Shown here: positions 34,964-44,702 of the stretch, in pieces
Numbering within the stretch: position 1 is the first letter of the stretch
Layout of the letters: each line of letters opens with the position of its first letter
Assembly: GCA_015056655.1 (NCBI GenBank)
Contig: SVFV01000001.1
Coordinates: 62,001 to 126,000, forward strand
DNA: 64,000 nucleotides
From: Butyrivibrio sp.
Lineage (GTDB): Bacteria > Bacillota > Clostridia > Lachnospirales > Lachnospiraceae
Direction: 5' to 3'
The notes under the pieces: generated by a model
Told to the model about the DNA's origin: nothing
Seen by the model: the letters and a program-made list of their open reading frames with translations, nothing else
Database searches by the model: none
Translations under genes and position numbers: made by a program

Positions 34964-36132
34964 GTTAATCCTCCCAGTAAATATACTCCCAAAACAGGAA
35001 GCATATAATTTCTTCCGATGTATGATGAAACAAATCCGGCTTCTACAATTGTGTATGCCGATATTGCTGTAACCATGATCAGCATATCCAGATTCTGTCT
35101 CTTATACAGGTCATAAATCAATATAAAGAACAGTGCTATTATCAAAATTGCCGGAATGATTCCATACCAGTAAAATACTCTGACCCATCCCATATCAAAA
35201 AAGTATTCGCCGCTGTATCTGTCTCCAAAGAGTCTCCAGCTTTCAAGTGAGCCCTTGTGAAGCTGTGAATCTGCATAAAGTGTCCAGATTCGACCTGTAA
35301 CACGTCTGTTTAACTTCCAAAGGAATTCATTTCCATCACCAAGCTTATCGCCAACATAAGGGCTTACCGCCGCAGCAAGTATTGAAATGAAAACAGAAAA
35401 TGCCAAAAAGGCTGCTCCAAATATGTATGGGAACTTAAACTTCTTTTTCTTATCAAGGTGCATTGCAATAACAGCAAGGAAAATAGCAAAAGTAGCAGCC
35501 ATAACTCCTGTCCTTGATCCTGTGTAATCCCCCAGTATCCAGTTAAGGGATAGCAGCACTACACAAATTCCAAGCTTAATATTCCTGTCGAGCTTCCTTG
35601 TAAGATAAAGTATAAGAAGAGCTACAGCAAAGAATGACCCATGGACTGTATTGGGATGTCCAAAGCCAAATACATATCTAAGCTCATGCTTATCGCTTCT
35701 TCCAAAGTCTCCCTGCAGGTACAAATTCCCATATATTCCAGATACACTGGCAACAAATATCATTGAAAAACCGACTGTGCTGAATACACAGATGTATCTT
35801 AGGAGCTTTTCTATATCAGCGCTCTTGCAGGCGCACACAAACATTCCTATTCTGATAAGGTCATTATTTCCAGTGATCTTATAGCTTATTACTCCGATAA
35901 TTCCTGTGAAAATGATGGCAATCCATTGCTTTAGACTGTACTGGGTAAACAGAATCACAAGCATTGTCATTGCGAAGGTCACTCTGAATACATACCCCGG
36001 AGTCGATAACGGAAGGTCTGTCTTTTCATAGAGCATCATAAAAAGCTCCACCGATACCAGGAGATAAAGCAGAATATCCCTGAATTTCGAGAACCTTGAT
36101 ATGAAATTGTTATATGAATCAAGCAAAATCAT
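34939..36132 (-). CDS. Wzy-like O-antigen/capsule polymerase
   Basis: 397 residues, about ten to eleven hydrophobic segments, low similarity as usual for Wzy proteins. The features VFGFGHPNTVHGSFFAVALLILYL and DYTGSRTGVMAATFAIFLAVIA match the O-antigen ligase/polymerase pattern of a large extracytoplasmic loop with conserved Arg and His. It would polymerise lipid-linked repeats outside the membrane. Its start overlaps the GT17 gene's stop (ATGA). Its end overlaps the initiating transferase by 25 bases. Confidence 0.8.
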   Translation of the reverse strand: MILLDSYNNFISRFSKFRDILLYLLVSVELFMMLYEKTDLPLSTPGYVFRVTFAMTMLVILFTQYSLKQWIAIIFTGIIGVISYKITGNNDLIRIGMFVCACKSADIEKLLRYICVFSTVGFSMIFVASVSGIYGNLYLQGDFGRSDKHELRYVFGFGHPNTVHGSFFAVALLILYLTRKLDRNIKLGICVVLLSLNWILGDYTGSRTGVMAATFAIFLAVIAMHLDKKKKFKFPYIFGAAFLAFSVFISILAAAVSPYVGDKLGDGNEFLWKLNRRVTGRIWTLYADSQLHKGSLESWRLFGDRYSGEYFFDMGWVRVFYWYGIIPAILIIALFFILIYDLYKRQNLDMLIMVTAISAYTIVEAGFVSSYIGRNYMLPVLGVYLLGGLTCREKTSI

Positions 36133-37070
36133 ATTAAACGTCTGACCTTATGGTATGCCTTTCTGCAAAATCTTCCTACGGTTATGTCGAATTTATGGGT
36201 AAATTTCATCCAGGAAGAAATCTTAGGCATATAGAGATGCTTATAGTCCTCTAAATGCTCCCTAAGGTATACCGGATAGGTCTCGTCCACCTCAACTCTT
36301 TCAAACCTGGCATCACGCCCGAAGATATCCCTGCCTAGAATAAGATGGTCCATAGTTTCAGCAAGCACCTCTCTGTCATTGTATTCCTGATGAGCTGCTG
36401 CCTTAACCTTCACACCGATTCTCTTTACAGGATTCTCCTCGTTATGTCCTCCCATATATCCAAAATGCCATCCACCATCAGCTACTCTGACACTTCGCTC
36501 ATCTGTTGGCGGCACTAAATCTCTAAGTCTTACGATACCCTCTGCAGGAATATTCTTCTTACTGCAGATCTTGGTACCAAGCCACTTTCTGTCACCAGAC
36601 TCTATTTCTGGAAACTCCCCTGTTATAGATAAAAGCTTTCCTGACTTCTCTTCCATGTTAAGAAATGCATAGAAATTTCTCTGAGCAAGGTGGTAAACCT
36701 TTTCTTTATCAAAGCTTTCTATTATATTCTTAAGCACAGAAGGATTAGGAATTTCATCACAGTCTCCAAATATTATTATATCGTCATCTGTGGCTTTTTC
36801 TAACCCCTTAGTGAGATGATTCTTCTGAAAATAATCTCTCTCATGGGTAATCTCAAAATCCCTGTCCTCATCAACTACTATATAGTCTATCTTATGAAGA
36901 TATTTTGAGAACATATTCTTATTATTTTCAAAGCATAGTTCCTTGGGCTGCCCTGAAAATGTGGTAGTAGCTTCCTCAATCACAAACCTGTCCACATAAG
37001 GATCAAGTACAGCCAATCTCAGCTTCAAAATATCTATTTCATTAAAAAATGGTATCAGGTCATAAACCAT
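36129..37070 (-). CDS. GT17 family glycosyltransferase
   Basis: 313 residues. The opening MVYDLIPFFNEIDILKLRLA, VDRFVIEEATTTFSGQPKEL, IDYIVVDEDRDF, HERDYFQKNHLTKGL and DDDIIIFGDCDEIPNPSVL fit the GT17 family. Its best-known members are eukaryotic beta-1,4-mannosyl-glycoprotein GlcNAc-transferases (MGAT3). Bacterial members occur in capsule loci with unknown acceptors. The D-C-D in FGDCDEIP is the probable metal site. Overlaps the upstream DUF5672 gene by 11 bases and the Wzy gene by 4. Confidence 0.88.
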   Translation of the reverse strand: MVYDLIPFFNEIDILKLRLAVLDPYVDRFVIEEATTTFSGQPKELCFENNKNMFSKYLHKIDYIVVDEDRDFEITHERDYFQKNHLTKGLEKATDDDIIIFGDCDEIPNPSVLKNIIESFDKEKVYHLAQRNFYAFLNMEEKSGKLLSITGEFPEIESGDRKWLGTKICSKKNIPAEGIVRLRDLVPPTDERSVRVADGGWHFGYMGGHNEENPVKRIGVKVKAAAHQEYNDREVLAETMDHLILGRDIFGRDARFERVEVDETYPVYLREHLEDYKHLYMPKISSWMKFTHKFDITVGRFCRKAYHKVRRLI

Positions 37071-37815
37071 GTTTTTCTCTCCACGCCCTGGTCCTTCTAT
37101 GTAAAAGCAGCGGTCTTACTAAATTTTTAAATCTCTTTTTGGGGCTAAGGAATCTCGGATAATCCACATTCTCCCCTCTCCACTTATGGAAAGCGAAGGG
37201 CTCTATTCCTTTATTTTCAGGAAGCATGTGCTCCCTTGCAAAGTAGACAGCCTCCTCTATTGGAGCAATCTTTATGCCCTCCTGCTCCATCTCCTTTTTG
37301 AGATGACAGCAGATAAAAATATCTTCGTTGTAAAATCCATCATCCACAGGAACCCATTCACAATTATGCTTCGAAGGGTACTCCATAAGTCTCTTGGATC
37401 TGATGGATACTGAATTGCCTACCCTGCAGATATTCCCTTCAACGTCCCTGTACGCATAGTCATTCTCAGGAAGCGGCCAGGGAGAACCGATGTAATCGTA
37501 ATCAAGGAAAGAATCTCTCCACTTCTCAGGATGGATAACGAAGCCATCTGCATGAACTATGAGCGCATAATCTGTCTTTATGTGCTCATGTAATTCGTAG
37601 GTCATCTTGTAATTAAATTTGTTTATATCATCAAGCTTTGAGGTATAACTGAATCTTATTTCCTTTGGAAGAAAAAGCGGTCTTTTGTCTGAAATAAAGA
37701 CCACATCTCCAAATTCAATATCCTTCATGCTATACTTCATGGCCCTTACGGTCTCGTAGACATTGACACTGGTCATTGCCGCAAGGGTCACATTTGGCAG
37801 AGCTAATTTCTTCAC
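37060..37815 (-). CDS. DUF5672 family protein, probable glycosyltransferase
   Basis: 251 residues. LPNVTLAAMTSVNVYETVRAMKYS, FGDVVFIS, HIKTDYALIVHADGFVIHPEKW, FLDYDYIGSPWP, GNSVSIRSKRLMEYPS and EDIFICCHLK follow the DUF5672 pattern. These proteins resemble GT-A transferases and have been found in bacterial glycan loci; function is unproved. GTG start with GGAGA upstream, nearly touching the stop of the upstream gene. Confidence 0.82.
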   Translation of the reverse strand: MKKLALPNVTLAAMTSVNVYETVRAMKYSMKDIEFGDVVFISDKRPLFLPKEIRFSYTSKLDDINKFNYKMTYELHEHIKTDYALIVHADGFVIHPEKWRDSFLDYDYIGSPWPLPENDYAYRDVEGNICRVGNSVSIRSKRLMEYPSKHNCEWVPVDDGFYNEDIFICCHLKKEMEQEGIKIAPIEEAVYFAREHMLPENKGIEPFAFHKWRGENVDYPRFLSPKKRFKNLVRPLLLHRRTRAWREKHGL

Positions 37816-37817
37816 TT

Positions 37818-38873
37818 TTACTCTCCGCTTGAAGGCCTATAAGTCTTTATGATTCCAAGCCTTCTTTCTATTGATCTAATTATCTTCTTTAAATAGAAAG
37901 CACCATAGAGGCACTTTCTACGAATTATCTGGCAAAAATAGCGAACCTTTCCAGGGCGCTTGTTTCTTCTTGCATAAAGAGCTGATCTCTTTTTGTATTC
38001 TTCAAGCTCTCTTCTGCACTCGTCTGCCTCAAATATTCTGCCCTTCTTATCCTGATAATGAAGGAAGCTGTAAATATTCTGCTCAGAGGACCAGAAACCA
38101 TCTGACACATTATGTCTTGCCCAGTACTTTGGAGCTATAGCATATTTGAGCTCTGTACTTGAGAGCACCGGCATGATTGAGAATGACGAATTAGACAAAA
38201 TAAGATATCTTGCATTTTTTATTGTCACATAATCCTTACCCATGTCGAAATGGTGGCACTCGTACTCAGGTAAAACCTTCTTTGCTGCCTCTTCATCCTC
38301 AGTTACTATCATGAATCTCATCTGAGGATTGATCTTTTTCATATTCTTTATGGCGTTAAGGAAATAACGTCTGTCCAGGTAAAGCTCTGGATGATCAGTA
38401 TATTCACCGCCTCTGATGTTGATGATACAAAGATCATCCGCTGTATATTCATAGGATTCTGCTTCTTCCTTAACGTGAAGCCAGTCCCTGATCTGATCCC
38501 TGTACTTCTCGAAATAACTCTCATCCTGCATATTTCCGTAGATAAGAGTATTATCAGAGACCTCCATAAGCCTTGGGTCAGCTCCGCTGATATAGCATCC
38601 ATTAGCCATATCATGCTTGGAATTGCCCATATACAGTCTGTCATCCTGCTCATTTATTATAGTATATTTCTCTTTATCACTTTCAGGAATCTCAGTTCCA
38701 AGGTCGATATCCATGAAATACATTCCACGCTTTGAGTGAAACACATTTCCAACCTGTCCGGGGTTAATGAATCCAAATTCACATCCCTTCTCCTGCGCTA
38801 TGCATCTGGTAGTCACGTAGAAGAATAGCTGGTTACCCAGTCCATATCCTTCTATAAACTCTGTTCCTATCAT
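37818..38873 (-). CDS. GT11-like glycosyltransferase, divergent
   Basis: 351 residues. N-terminal EGYGLGNQLFFYVTTRCIAQEKG corresponds to the GGLGNQMFQYA opening of GT11. INIRGGEYTDHPELYLDRRYF corresponds to HIRRGDY...yY, with the first residue changed. ILSNSSFSIMPVLSS corresponds to the Asn-Ser-Ser-Phe-Ser motif. It is therefore a divergent fucosyltransferase-like enzyme; donor uncertain. A long basic C-terminus (YCQIIRRKCLYGAFYLKK) may bind the membrane. I chose the ATG at 38873 with GGAAAG 9 bases upstream over a TTG at 38888. Confidence 0.75.
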   Translation of the reverse strand: MIGTEFIEGYGLGNQLFFYVTTRCIAQEKGCEFGFINPGQVGNVFHSKRGMYFMDIDLGTEIPESDKEKYTIINEQDDRLYMGNSKHDMANGCYISGADPRLMEVSDNTLIYGNMQDESYFEKYRDQIRDWLHVKEEAESYEYTADDLCIINIRGGEYTDHPELYLDRRYFLNAIKNMKKINPQMRFMIVTEDEEAAKKVLPEYECHHFDMGKDYVTIKNARYLILSNSSFSIMPVLSSTELKYAIAPKYWARHNVSDGFWSSEQNIYSFLHYQDKKGRIFEADECRRELEEYKKRSALYARRNKRPGKVRYFCQIIRRKCLYGAFYLKKIIRSIERRLGIIKTYRPSSGE

Positions 38874-38902
38874 ACGAATTCTTTCCAATCAAATATTGTT
38901 CA

Positions 38903-40726
38903 TCATCCATGAGAATGAATTATGGTCTTGCCTTCGAGGGTTGTAGCCTCGATTTTTTCATCCTTAACCTCATAAATAATATCACACTTCTCTATAGTAT
39001 TAAGTCTGTGGGCAATAATAACCATTGTCTTCTTGCCGTGGAAGCTGTTAACTGCCTCCATAACTGCCGCCTCTGTCTCATTATCAAGAGCACTTGTAGC
39101 CTCGTCAAAAACAAGAATCTCAGGATTGTGGTAAAGAGCTCTTGCGATACCGATACGCTGCCTCTGACCACCAGACAGTCTCACACCTCTGTCACCAATC
39201 TTGGTATCAAGGCCCTCAGGAAGTGACTTGATAAAGTCCTCAAGCTGAGCCTCTCTGCAGACCTCCCAGATTCTCTCATCACTTATCTCACTCTGATCAA
39301 TACCAAAGGCGATGTTATCTCTTATGGACTCGTCGATAAGATAAATGCTCTGGGGAATATATCCAACCTGGGCAAGCCATGACTCATAGTTACTAAATAT
39401 GTTCTTTCCATCGCAAAGGATTTCTCCCTCTTTTACATGTAAAAGTCCAAGGAGAATATCTACGATTGTAGATTTACCTGCACCTGATGAGCCCATGATT
39501 CCAACGGATTTACCCTTGGGAACAACCATATCTGCACCTGTAAAGATATTCTTATCAGCATCAGGATAAGCAAAGGTGATGTTCTTAAGCTCGATCTTGT
39601 CATCAAGCTTAAGGGCAGGACCTGCAATAGCCATTCTCTCTGCTGCCATCTTCTTATCAGTCTTCATTGATTCAGTCAGGTTATTGTAAACAAAATCAAG
39701 ACTGGGTTCTTCGTATGCAATCTCAGTAATGTATGTATTTATACGGTTAGCACTGGGCATAAGTCTGACTGCTGCTACACCAAAGGCTGTGAGCTGTTTC
39801 ATAAGAAGAGTTACATCTCCGCCTCTTAAAATGTAGATCATGATAAAGCCAAGTACTGCCACCATGAAGGTTGTCTCTATAAGAAGTCTTGGCATATTGT
39901 TGAGAACTGTATAATCTCTTGCTGTCTCAGCACCAATTTTACCGGACTCATAATAATTTCTTATAAAGAAATCCTGTCTGTTTAAAACCTTAACATCCTT
40001 AAGACCATAGATAGCCTGGATACGCCACTTAGCGATCCTTGACTGGATATTCTGGTTTTTCTTACCAATTGTATTCATCTTGGGCTTTATAAGCTTTGTA
40101 CTAAGAAGGGTCATTCCACCAAGAACTGTAATTATGAGAACAGCCATAACCCAGTTGGTGTAAATCAGGTAAGCACCCAAAAAGAGTGATACCACTCCCT
40201 CAGTAGCAAGGCCAAGGAGAGCTAACATCAAAGAAAATGTATGCGGTATATCGCTATCTGTTATTCTGAATACCGTAGGTATATCCGCACCAAGATAATC
40301 CTCATAGGGTCTGTTAAGGAACTCTCTCATAACCCTTGAGATCATGTCATTTCTTGTTTTTGCAATAAATGTGTTCTGCTGATATGTAAGGAAAAGAAGA
40401 TATGCATTCTTAACAATGTATATGATGATAAGAAGCGAAAGCAGCGCTGTAATCTGTCGTTTTTCTGTATCAAGTCCCATGCCGTATGCAATGTTTGCAA
40501 GCAATGGTACCTTATCCATTGCCTCCTGAAGAGACTTGGGATCTAAGATTACACCAACTACGGGGACCAGCATTCCGACACTGAATGTCTCAAAAACGCC
40601 CCCGATAAGTATCATAAAACCAAGAAGCACAAGGTACTTCTTCTGTCTTTTATCAAAAATATAATTAATCTTCTGAAAAAGCTTAAGGCCTTCCGCCTTA
40701 TTTTCAGTAGGATTTCCTAAACTCAT
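38903..40726 (-). CDS. ABC transporter with fused membrane and ATPase domains, lipid-linked glycan flippase-like (PglK/MsbA type)
   Basis: 607 residues. An N-terminal six-helix type IV exporter domain (about 20-330) is followed by an ATPase domain with Walker A GSSGAGKST, signature VRLSGGQRQRIGIARAL and Walker B ILVFDEATSALD. PglK and related proteins flip undecaprenyl-linked oligosaccharides. No Wzx-type flippase is present in this part of the locus, so this protein probably fills that role before Wzy polymerisation. ATG start with AAGGAG upstream. Confidence 0.88.
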   Translation of the reverse strand: MSLGNPTENKAEGLKLFQKINYIFDKRQKKYLVLLGFMILIGGVFETFSVGMLVPVVGVILDPKSLQEAMDKVPLLANIAYGMGLDTEKRQITALLSLLIIIYIVKNAYLLFLTYQQNTFIAKTRNDMISRVMREFLNRPYEDYLGADIPTVFRITDSDIPHTFSLMLALLGLATEGVVSLFLGAYLIYTNWVMAVLIITVLGGMTLLSTKLIKPKMNTIGKKNQNIQSRIAKWRIQAIYGLKDVKVLNRQDFFIRNYYESGKIGAETARDYTVLNNMPRLLIETTFMVAVLGFIMIYILRGGDVTLLMKQLTAFGVAAVRLMPSANRINTYITEIAYEEPSLDFVYNNLTESMKTDKKMAAERMAIAGPALKLDDKIELKNITFAYPDADKNIFTGADMVVPKGKSVGIMGSSGAGKSTIVDILLGLLHVKEGEILCDGKNIFSNYESWLAQVGYIPQSIYLIDESIRDNIAFGIDQSEISDERIWEVCREAQLEDFIKSLPEGLDTKIGDRGVRLSGGQRQRIGIARALYHNPEILVFDEATSALDNETEAAVMEAVNSFHGKKTMVIIAHRLNTIEKCDIIYEVKDEKIEATTLEGKTIIHSHG

Positions 40727-40739
40727 AAAACTCCTTATT

Positions 40740-41609
40740 TTATACCCTGATCATACGGTCAGTATAAATATCCTCCATAGGCTTATTATTAAGCCACTTC
40801 GGAGGAACAAGTACTGTTTTCTCAGGTGAATCATTCATCCACGCACTCCACCAGCTAAAGCTGGAGTTTGCCAGAATGTGGTGCTTACAAAGGCTCATCA
40901 AAAGAAGATCTGCCGCATCCTCTTTTTCCTCACCGGTATCTACATAATGGAATCTGTCTCCCGAAACATTCTGTGAGCACCATTCCTTGTCACTGGTGAA
41001 GACAAAAAACTCAGCATCAGGATCCTGGCTGATCATTCTGTCTATAGCTCTCTTATAATAGTCGTCATCGCAGATTCCGCCAAAGGTCTCGATTGTACCA
41101 GGCTCTAAGTAATCTCCTCTGCGCACATGAATACTTACAGAATGAGTCTGTCTGATCATTCTGTAAAGCTCCCAGGACTCGCCAGTTGTAAGGCAATCCT
41201 CGGGTCTGATTTCAAATTCTCTTCGTAGCTGTTTTAGTACATCTTTGTCTGTAAAATACTTATCCGACTGGAAATATCCATTAAGATAAGCCCTGTCCAT
41301 CTCAAGGACTTTAGGGTCAAAATTGCCTGTATTATCCTGATATTCAGCTGAATGTCTGCCAAACAGCTTCCTCTTTACCCTGCTCATAAAGTCCATGTAG
41401 GAATCGGTTATCTCAGTAACTTCCTCAGCGGACGCTTTATCATAAGTTATTCCGAACATATCGTAAAGAGCGGGATCTCTCTGCGGATCATCCTTAAATC
41501 CAGAGACCTCGTCCATCTTTACTTCTTTCCCCAGTGCCTTAAGCTGCAGGTAAAGGGCATACTGGAACATCTGATTTCCCAGGCCGCCTTTTAACCTAAT
41601 AATTATCAT
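40740..41609 (-). CDS. GT11 family alpha-1,2-fucosyltransferase-like protein
   Basis: 289 residues, a standard GT11. IIIRLKGGLGNQMFQYALYLQLKA at the N-terminus, SIHVRRGDYLEPG near 157 and ILANSSFSWWSAWMN near the C-terminus. Best conserved of the three GT11-like proteins. Its start overlaps the GT2 stop by 4 bases. Donor expected to be GDP-fucose; its synthesis is not encoded here. Confidence 0.92.
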   Translation of the reverse strand: MIIIRLKGGLGNQMFQYALYLQLKALGKEVKMDEVSGFKDDPQRDPALYDMFGITYDKASAEEVTEITDSYMDFMSRVKRKLFGRHSAEYQDNTGNFDPKVLEMDRAYLNGYFQSDKYFTDKDVLKQLRREFEIRPEDCLTTGESWELYRMIRQTHSVSIHVRRGDYLEPGTIETFGGICDDDYYKRAIDRMISQDPDAEFFVFTSDKEWCSQNVSGDRFHYVDTGEEKEDAADLLLMSLCKHHILANSSFSWWSAWMNDSPEKTVLVPPKWLNNKPMEDIYTDRMIRV

Positions 41610-42748
41610 TTTCTTTTTCCCCCGCTTAGCCTTTGTCTCAAAGGCAAAATAATCCCCTCATTCAAGTCCATAAACATGTCATATAGTTTGGGATTCTTGA
41701 GAAATAATTCCATCCTCATCTTCTGATGTGGATCCGCTATATCACAGGTAAAAATTCTATACATCTGGTCAGCACAGGTTCTGATCTCCTGTGCCAGGGG
41801 TTCCATGAATTTCTTTTTCTCCCCTGTTTTATCTCTTCTGGCTTCTGTATAAAGCAGAAGAAGCTTTTTATAAACAAGATAGTCGTGGCTTGCCTGAAGG
41901 TCCTTTCTTCCAAGGTCTTCAAGAAGTTTGCTTCTTGTATGATAAGACGGAATCTGCTCAGTGATTATCTCTTTTCTAAGGCCACCACTCATGGCTCCGC
42001 CTTTTCTGTTTATTATATAATGATACAAGGGAGTGTCAATATATGCCACCTTCTGCACCTTAGTCATAACACGAGCCTGAAAAACTATGTCCTCATAGTA
42101 TCTCTGAACAGGGAATGAGTTCTCATCAAGAAGCTCTGCTCTGTACAGCTTGTTCCAGGGAGCGTTTCTTATAACTATCTTATCGCTCTCCTCCACATAC
42201 TCCTTCAAAGCTTCCTCACCAGACATGATGAGCACATTAACGCCTCTCTCTGTAACCTTCTCATGCTTTACATCCTCAACATGAACCAGTCCCTTTTTAG
42301 AGTAGCTTTTAGACATAAAGCCTTCGTCCTGACTTTCGGAAAAATATCTGCACACCGAAATATCCGCCTGGGAGGCCTCGATAGCATTAAGCATGTATTC
42401 ATACATGTATGGCTCTATGTAATCATCACCATCCACAAAGCCAATGTACTTACCCTTTGCCATGGCTATGCCGTCGTTCCTTGCCCCGGCTGCGCCCTGA
42501 TTGGTCTGATGAACTACTACTATTCTGTCATCCAGAGTCTTGTAGTGATCAAGGATACTGCCTGTGTTGTCCCTTGCTCCATCATCAATAAGAATAATCT
42601 CAAGGTTTTTATAGGTTTGCGCCATGATGGATTCAATGCACCTTGGCACAAACTGCTCAACATTATAGCAGGCTACTACAACACTGATAAGAATATTCTG
42701 TTTTTCTTCCGGAATCTCTTCCATGTAAAAGTTATCTATTTTTTCCAT
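41606..42748 (-). CDS. Glycosyltransferase family 2
   Basis: 380 residues. ISVVVACYNVEQFVPRCIESI, LIDDGARDNTGS, GAAGARNDGIAMAKGKYIGFVDGDDYIEPYM with D-x-D, and NAPWNKLY in the acceptor half. An N-terminal extension of about 18 residues precedes the fold. It overlaps the GT11 gene downstream by 4 bases and the AsnB gene upstream by one base (TGATG), so the three are translationally linked. Confidence 0.91.
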   Translation of the reverse strand: MEKIDNFYMEEIPEEKQNILISVVVACYNVEQFVPRCIESIMAQTYKNLEIILIDDGARDNTGSILDHYKTLDDRIVVVHQTNQGAAGARNDGIAMAKGKYIGFVDGDDYIEPYMYEYMLNAIEASQADISVCRYFSESQDEGFMSKSYSKKGLVHVEDVKHEKVTERGVNVLIMSGEEALKEYVEESDKIVIRNAPWNKLYRAELLDENSFPVQRYYEDIVFQARVMTKVQKVAYIDTPLYHYIINRKGGAMSGGLRKEIITEQIPSYHTRSKLLEDLGRKDLQASHDYLVYKKLLLLYTEARRDKTGEKKKFMEPLAQEIRTCADQMYRIFTCDIADPHQKMRMELFLKNPKLYDMFMDLNEGIILPLRQRLSGGKRK

Positions 42749-44700
42749 CAGTTATACTCACCAAGCCACTCTTCAAACATAAGGATATACCAGATAAGAG
42801 GCTGATACTGACCATCCTCCTTATCAAAGCTCTCCCATACCCTCTTTACTGCCTCGGGGTTTAAGTAGCCTTCTCTTTTTAGCTTTTCTTCTGAAATCAG
42901 ATCTAAAGCCCACTCGTTAAGCTCTTTGGTCTTGAGCCATTTACCAACTGGAATTGAGAAACCCTTCTTTGGTCTGTCCATCAGTTCCTTCGGAACATGT
43001 CTGTAAAGAACGTTCCTAAGAACCTGCTTACCCTCTCCTGTTTTCTTATTTCTAAGGTATTCAATGGGAAGGGTAAATGCAAAATCTACCACATCAGGAT
43101 CAAGAAGCGGGATTCTGCTCTCAAGTGATACAGCCATTCCTGATCTGTCGACCTTAACAAGTATATCATCCGGGTGATACATCTTCATGTCCATAAGCAT
43201 GATATCATGATTTACCTCATGAAGCTGATTTCTTCCAGCCAGGCTGTATTTGTAAGGGATCATTCCCTTTTTCCTTGCTATATCAGTGGCAAAAGGAACC
43301 ATCTCATACTGTATCTTATATAATTCCTCTGGGCTTCTGGCCTGAAGAAGTCTTGATTTATCTCTTAAAACCTCATCTCTTTTGGCTGCTCTTGAATGCT
43401 GAAGCATCTTGCCAGCACCTGCCCTGAATCCAGCCGGAACCTTATGCATTTTATTCCAGATCCTGTCCACAGATTCATAGGATCTATATCCGCAAAACAG
43501 CTCATCTCCGCCATCTCCGGAAAGTGAAACAGTCACATGCTCCCTTGTCATCTTGCTTACAAGATATGTGGGAATCTGTGATGAATCAGCAAAGGGCTCG
43601 CCGTAAATATGAGCCAGATGCGGGATTACATTCTTTGCATCTGCTTCTGTAATGTAAAGCTCAGTATGCTCAGTTCCAAGGTGCTTTGCAATTTCTCTTG
43701 CAGCCACAGCCTCGTCATATGAGGGATCCTCCATACCGATGGTAAAGGTCTTGATATTCTCTGAGCTTACCTCCTGCATGAGGGCAGCAACAGTACTTGA
43801 ATCAATACCAGCAGAAAGGAACGCTCCTATCGGTACATCTGAAACCAACTGTCCGCGAATGGATTCCTTTAATCTCCTCTCAAGCTCATCAGCTGCTTCT
43901 TCCTCAGTACCCTTAAAGAGATTTGCCTGTCCGTTCTTTGCAACCTCTTCTATATCATAATAGGTCTCAAAGCTGTAGGCTCCGCCAGATCTCTGAACAC
44001 CCACAATATCGTCGCTGTCATCATCTGAATGAACAGGCTTAAAGTATGAAAAAGGGGCTGACACCCTGAGAATCGTGCCTGGCTCAAGCTTATAAATATC
44101 CTGATAGATTGAGTAAGGTGCTGGAATATATCCATGGCAAAAATAGATATTCAGAACCTCCTCAAATACTCTGTTCTTAAAGCCCTCTATTGCCTTAATT
44201 GCAGAAATCTCAGAAGCAAAAACAAAGTTGCCATTTACAAAGCCATAGTAAAGAGGCTTCTCACCAATCCTGTCTCTTGCAAGACTTATCTCATGTGTCT
44301 CAAGATCATAAACAGCAAGGGCAAACATTCCCTTACAGAATTTAAGCGTCTCAGAAAGTCCAAGGTACTCTATAGCCTCAAGCAAAACCTCAGTATCTGA
44401 AGTACCTCTAAAGCCTGTGACATAGCCCTTACTAATAAGAAGGTCAGAAAGCTTGTCCGCATTGTAAATCTCACCATTGTAGACAATTACATATCTGCCA
44501 CTCTTTGACACCATGGGCTGTGATCCATTAGAAGAAAGGTCTCTGATGGAAAGTCTCCTGTGTCCAAGCCAAACTGTATCTCCAGGGCCGTTCCAGATCC
44601 CCTGGCTGTCCGGACCTCTATGAGTAAGCCTTTCGGTCATTCGCTTTATGTTATTTTCACCGTTAGTGTTATATCCGCAAAGTCCTGCTATTCCGCACAT
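42748..44700 (-). CDS. asnB: AsnB-type glutamine-dependent amidotransferase (copy 1)
   Basis: 650 residues. The N-terminal glutaminase domain begins MCGIAGLCGY (Cys2 nucleophile), with LTHRGPDSQG and YNGEIYN. The C-terminal PP-loop synthetase domain has FLSAGIDSSTVAAL, then LSGDGGDELFCGY and RPKKGFSIPVGKWL. The family makes asparagine, but members inside O-antigen and capsule loci amidate sugar uronates (WbpS type). Position inside the glycan locus, between GT2 and an SGNH gene, favours the sugar role. Second copy at 48621. Confidence 0.9.
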   Translation of the reverse strand: MCGIAGLCGYNTNGENNIKRMTERLTHRGPDSQGIWNGPGDTVWLGHRRLSIRDLSSNGSQPMVSKSGRYVIVYNGEIYNADKLSDLLISKGYVTGFRGTSDTEVLLEAIEYLGLSETLKFCKGMFALAVYDLETHEISLARDRIGEKPLYYGFVNGNFVFASEISAIKAIEGFKNRVFEEVLNIYFCHGYIPAPYSIYQDIYKLEPGTILRVSAPFSYFKPVHSDDDSDDIVGVQRSGGAYSFETYYDIEEVAKNGQANLFKGTEEEAADELERRLKESIRGQLVSDVPIGAFLSAGIDSSTVAALMQEVSSENIKTFTIGMEDPSYDEAVAAREIAKHLGTEHTELYITEADAKNVIPHLAHIYGEPFADSSQIPTYLVSKMTREHVTVSLSGDGGDELFCGYRSYESVDRIWNKMHKVPAGFRAGAGKMLQHSRAAKRDEVLRDKSRLLQARSPEELYKIQYEMVPFATDIARKKGMIPYKYSLAGRNQLHEVNHDIMLMDMKMYHPDDILVKVDRSGMAVSLESRIPLLDPDVVDFAFTLPIEYLRNKKTGEGKQVLRNVLYRHVPKELMDRPKKGFSIPVGKWLKTKELNEWALDLISEEKLKREGYLNPEAVKRVWESFDKEDGQYQPLIWYILMFEEWLGEYN

Positions 44701-44702
44701 AA

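Noticed and set aside
42263..42805. 180-codon plus-strand open frame
   Set aside because: Antisense to the GT2 gene at 41606-42748, which is clearly coding; the translated product has no recognisable motif.
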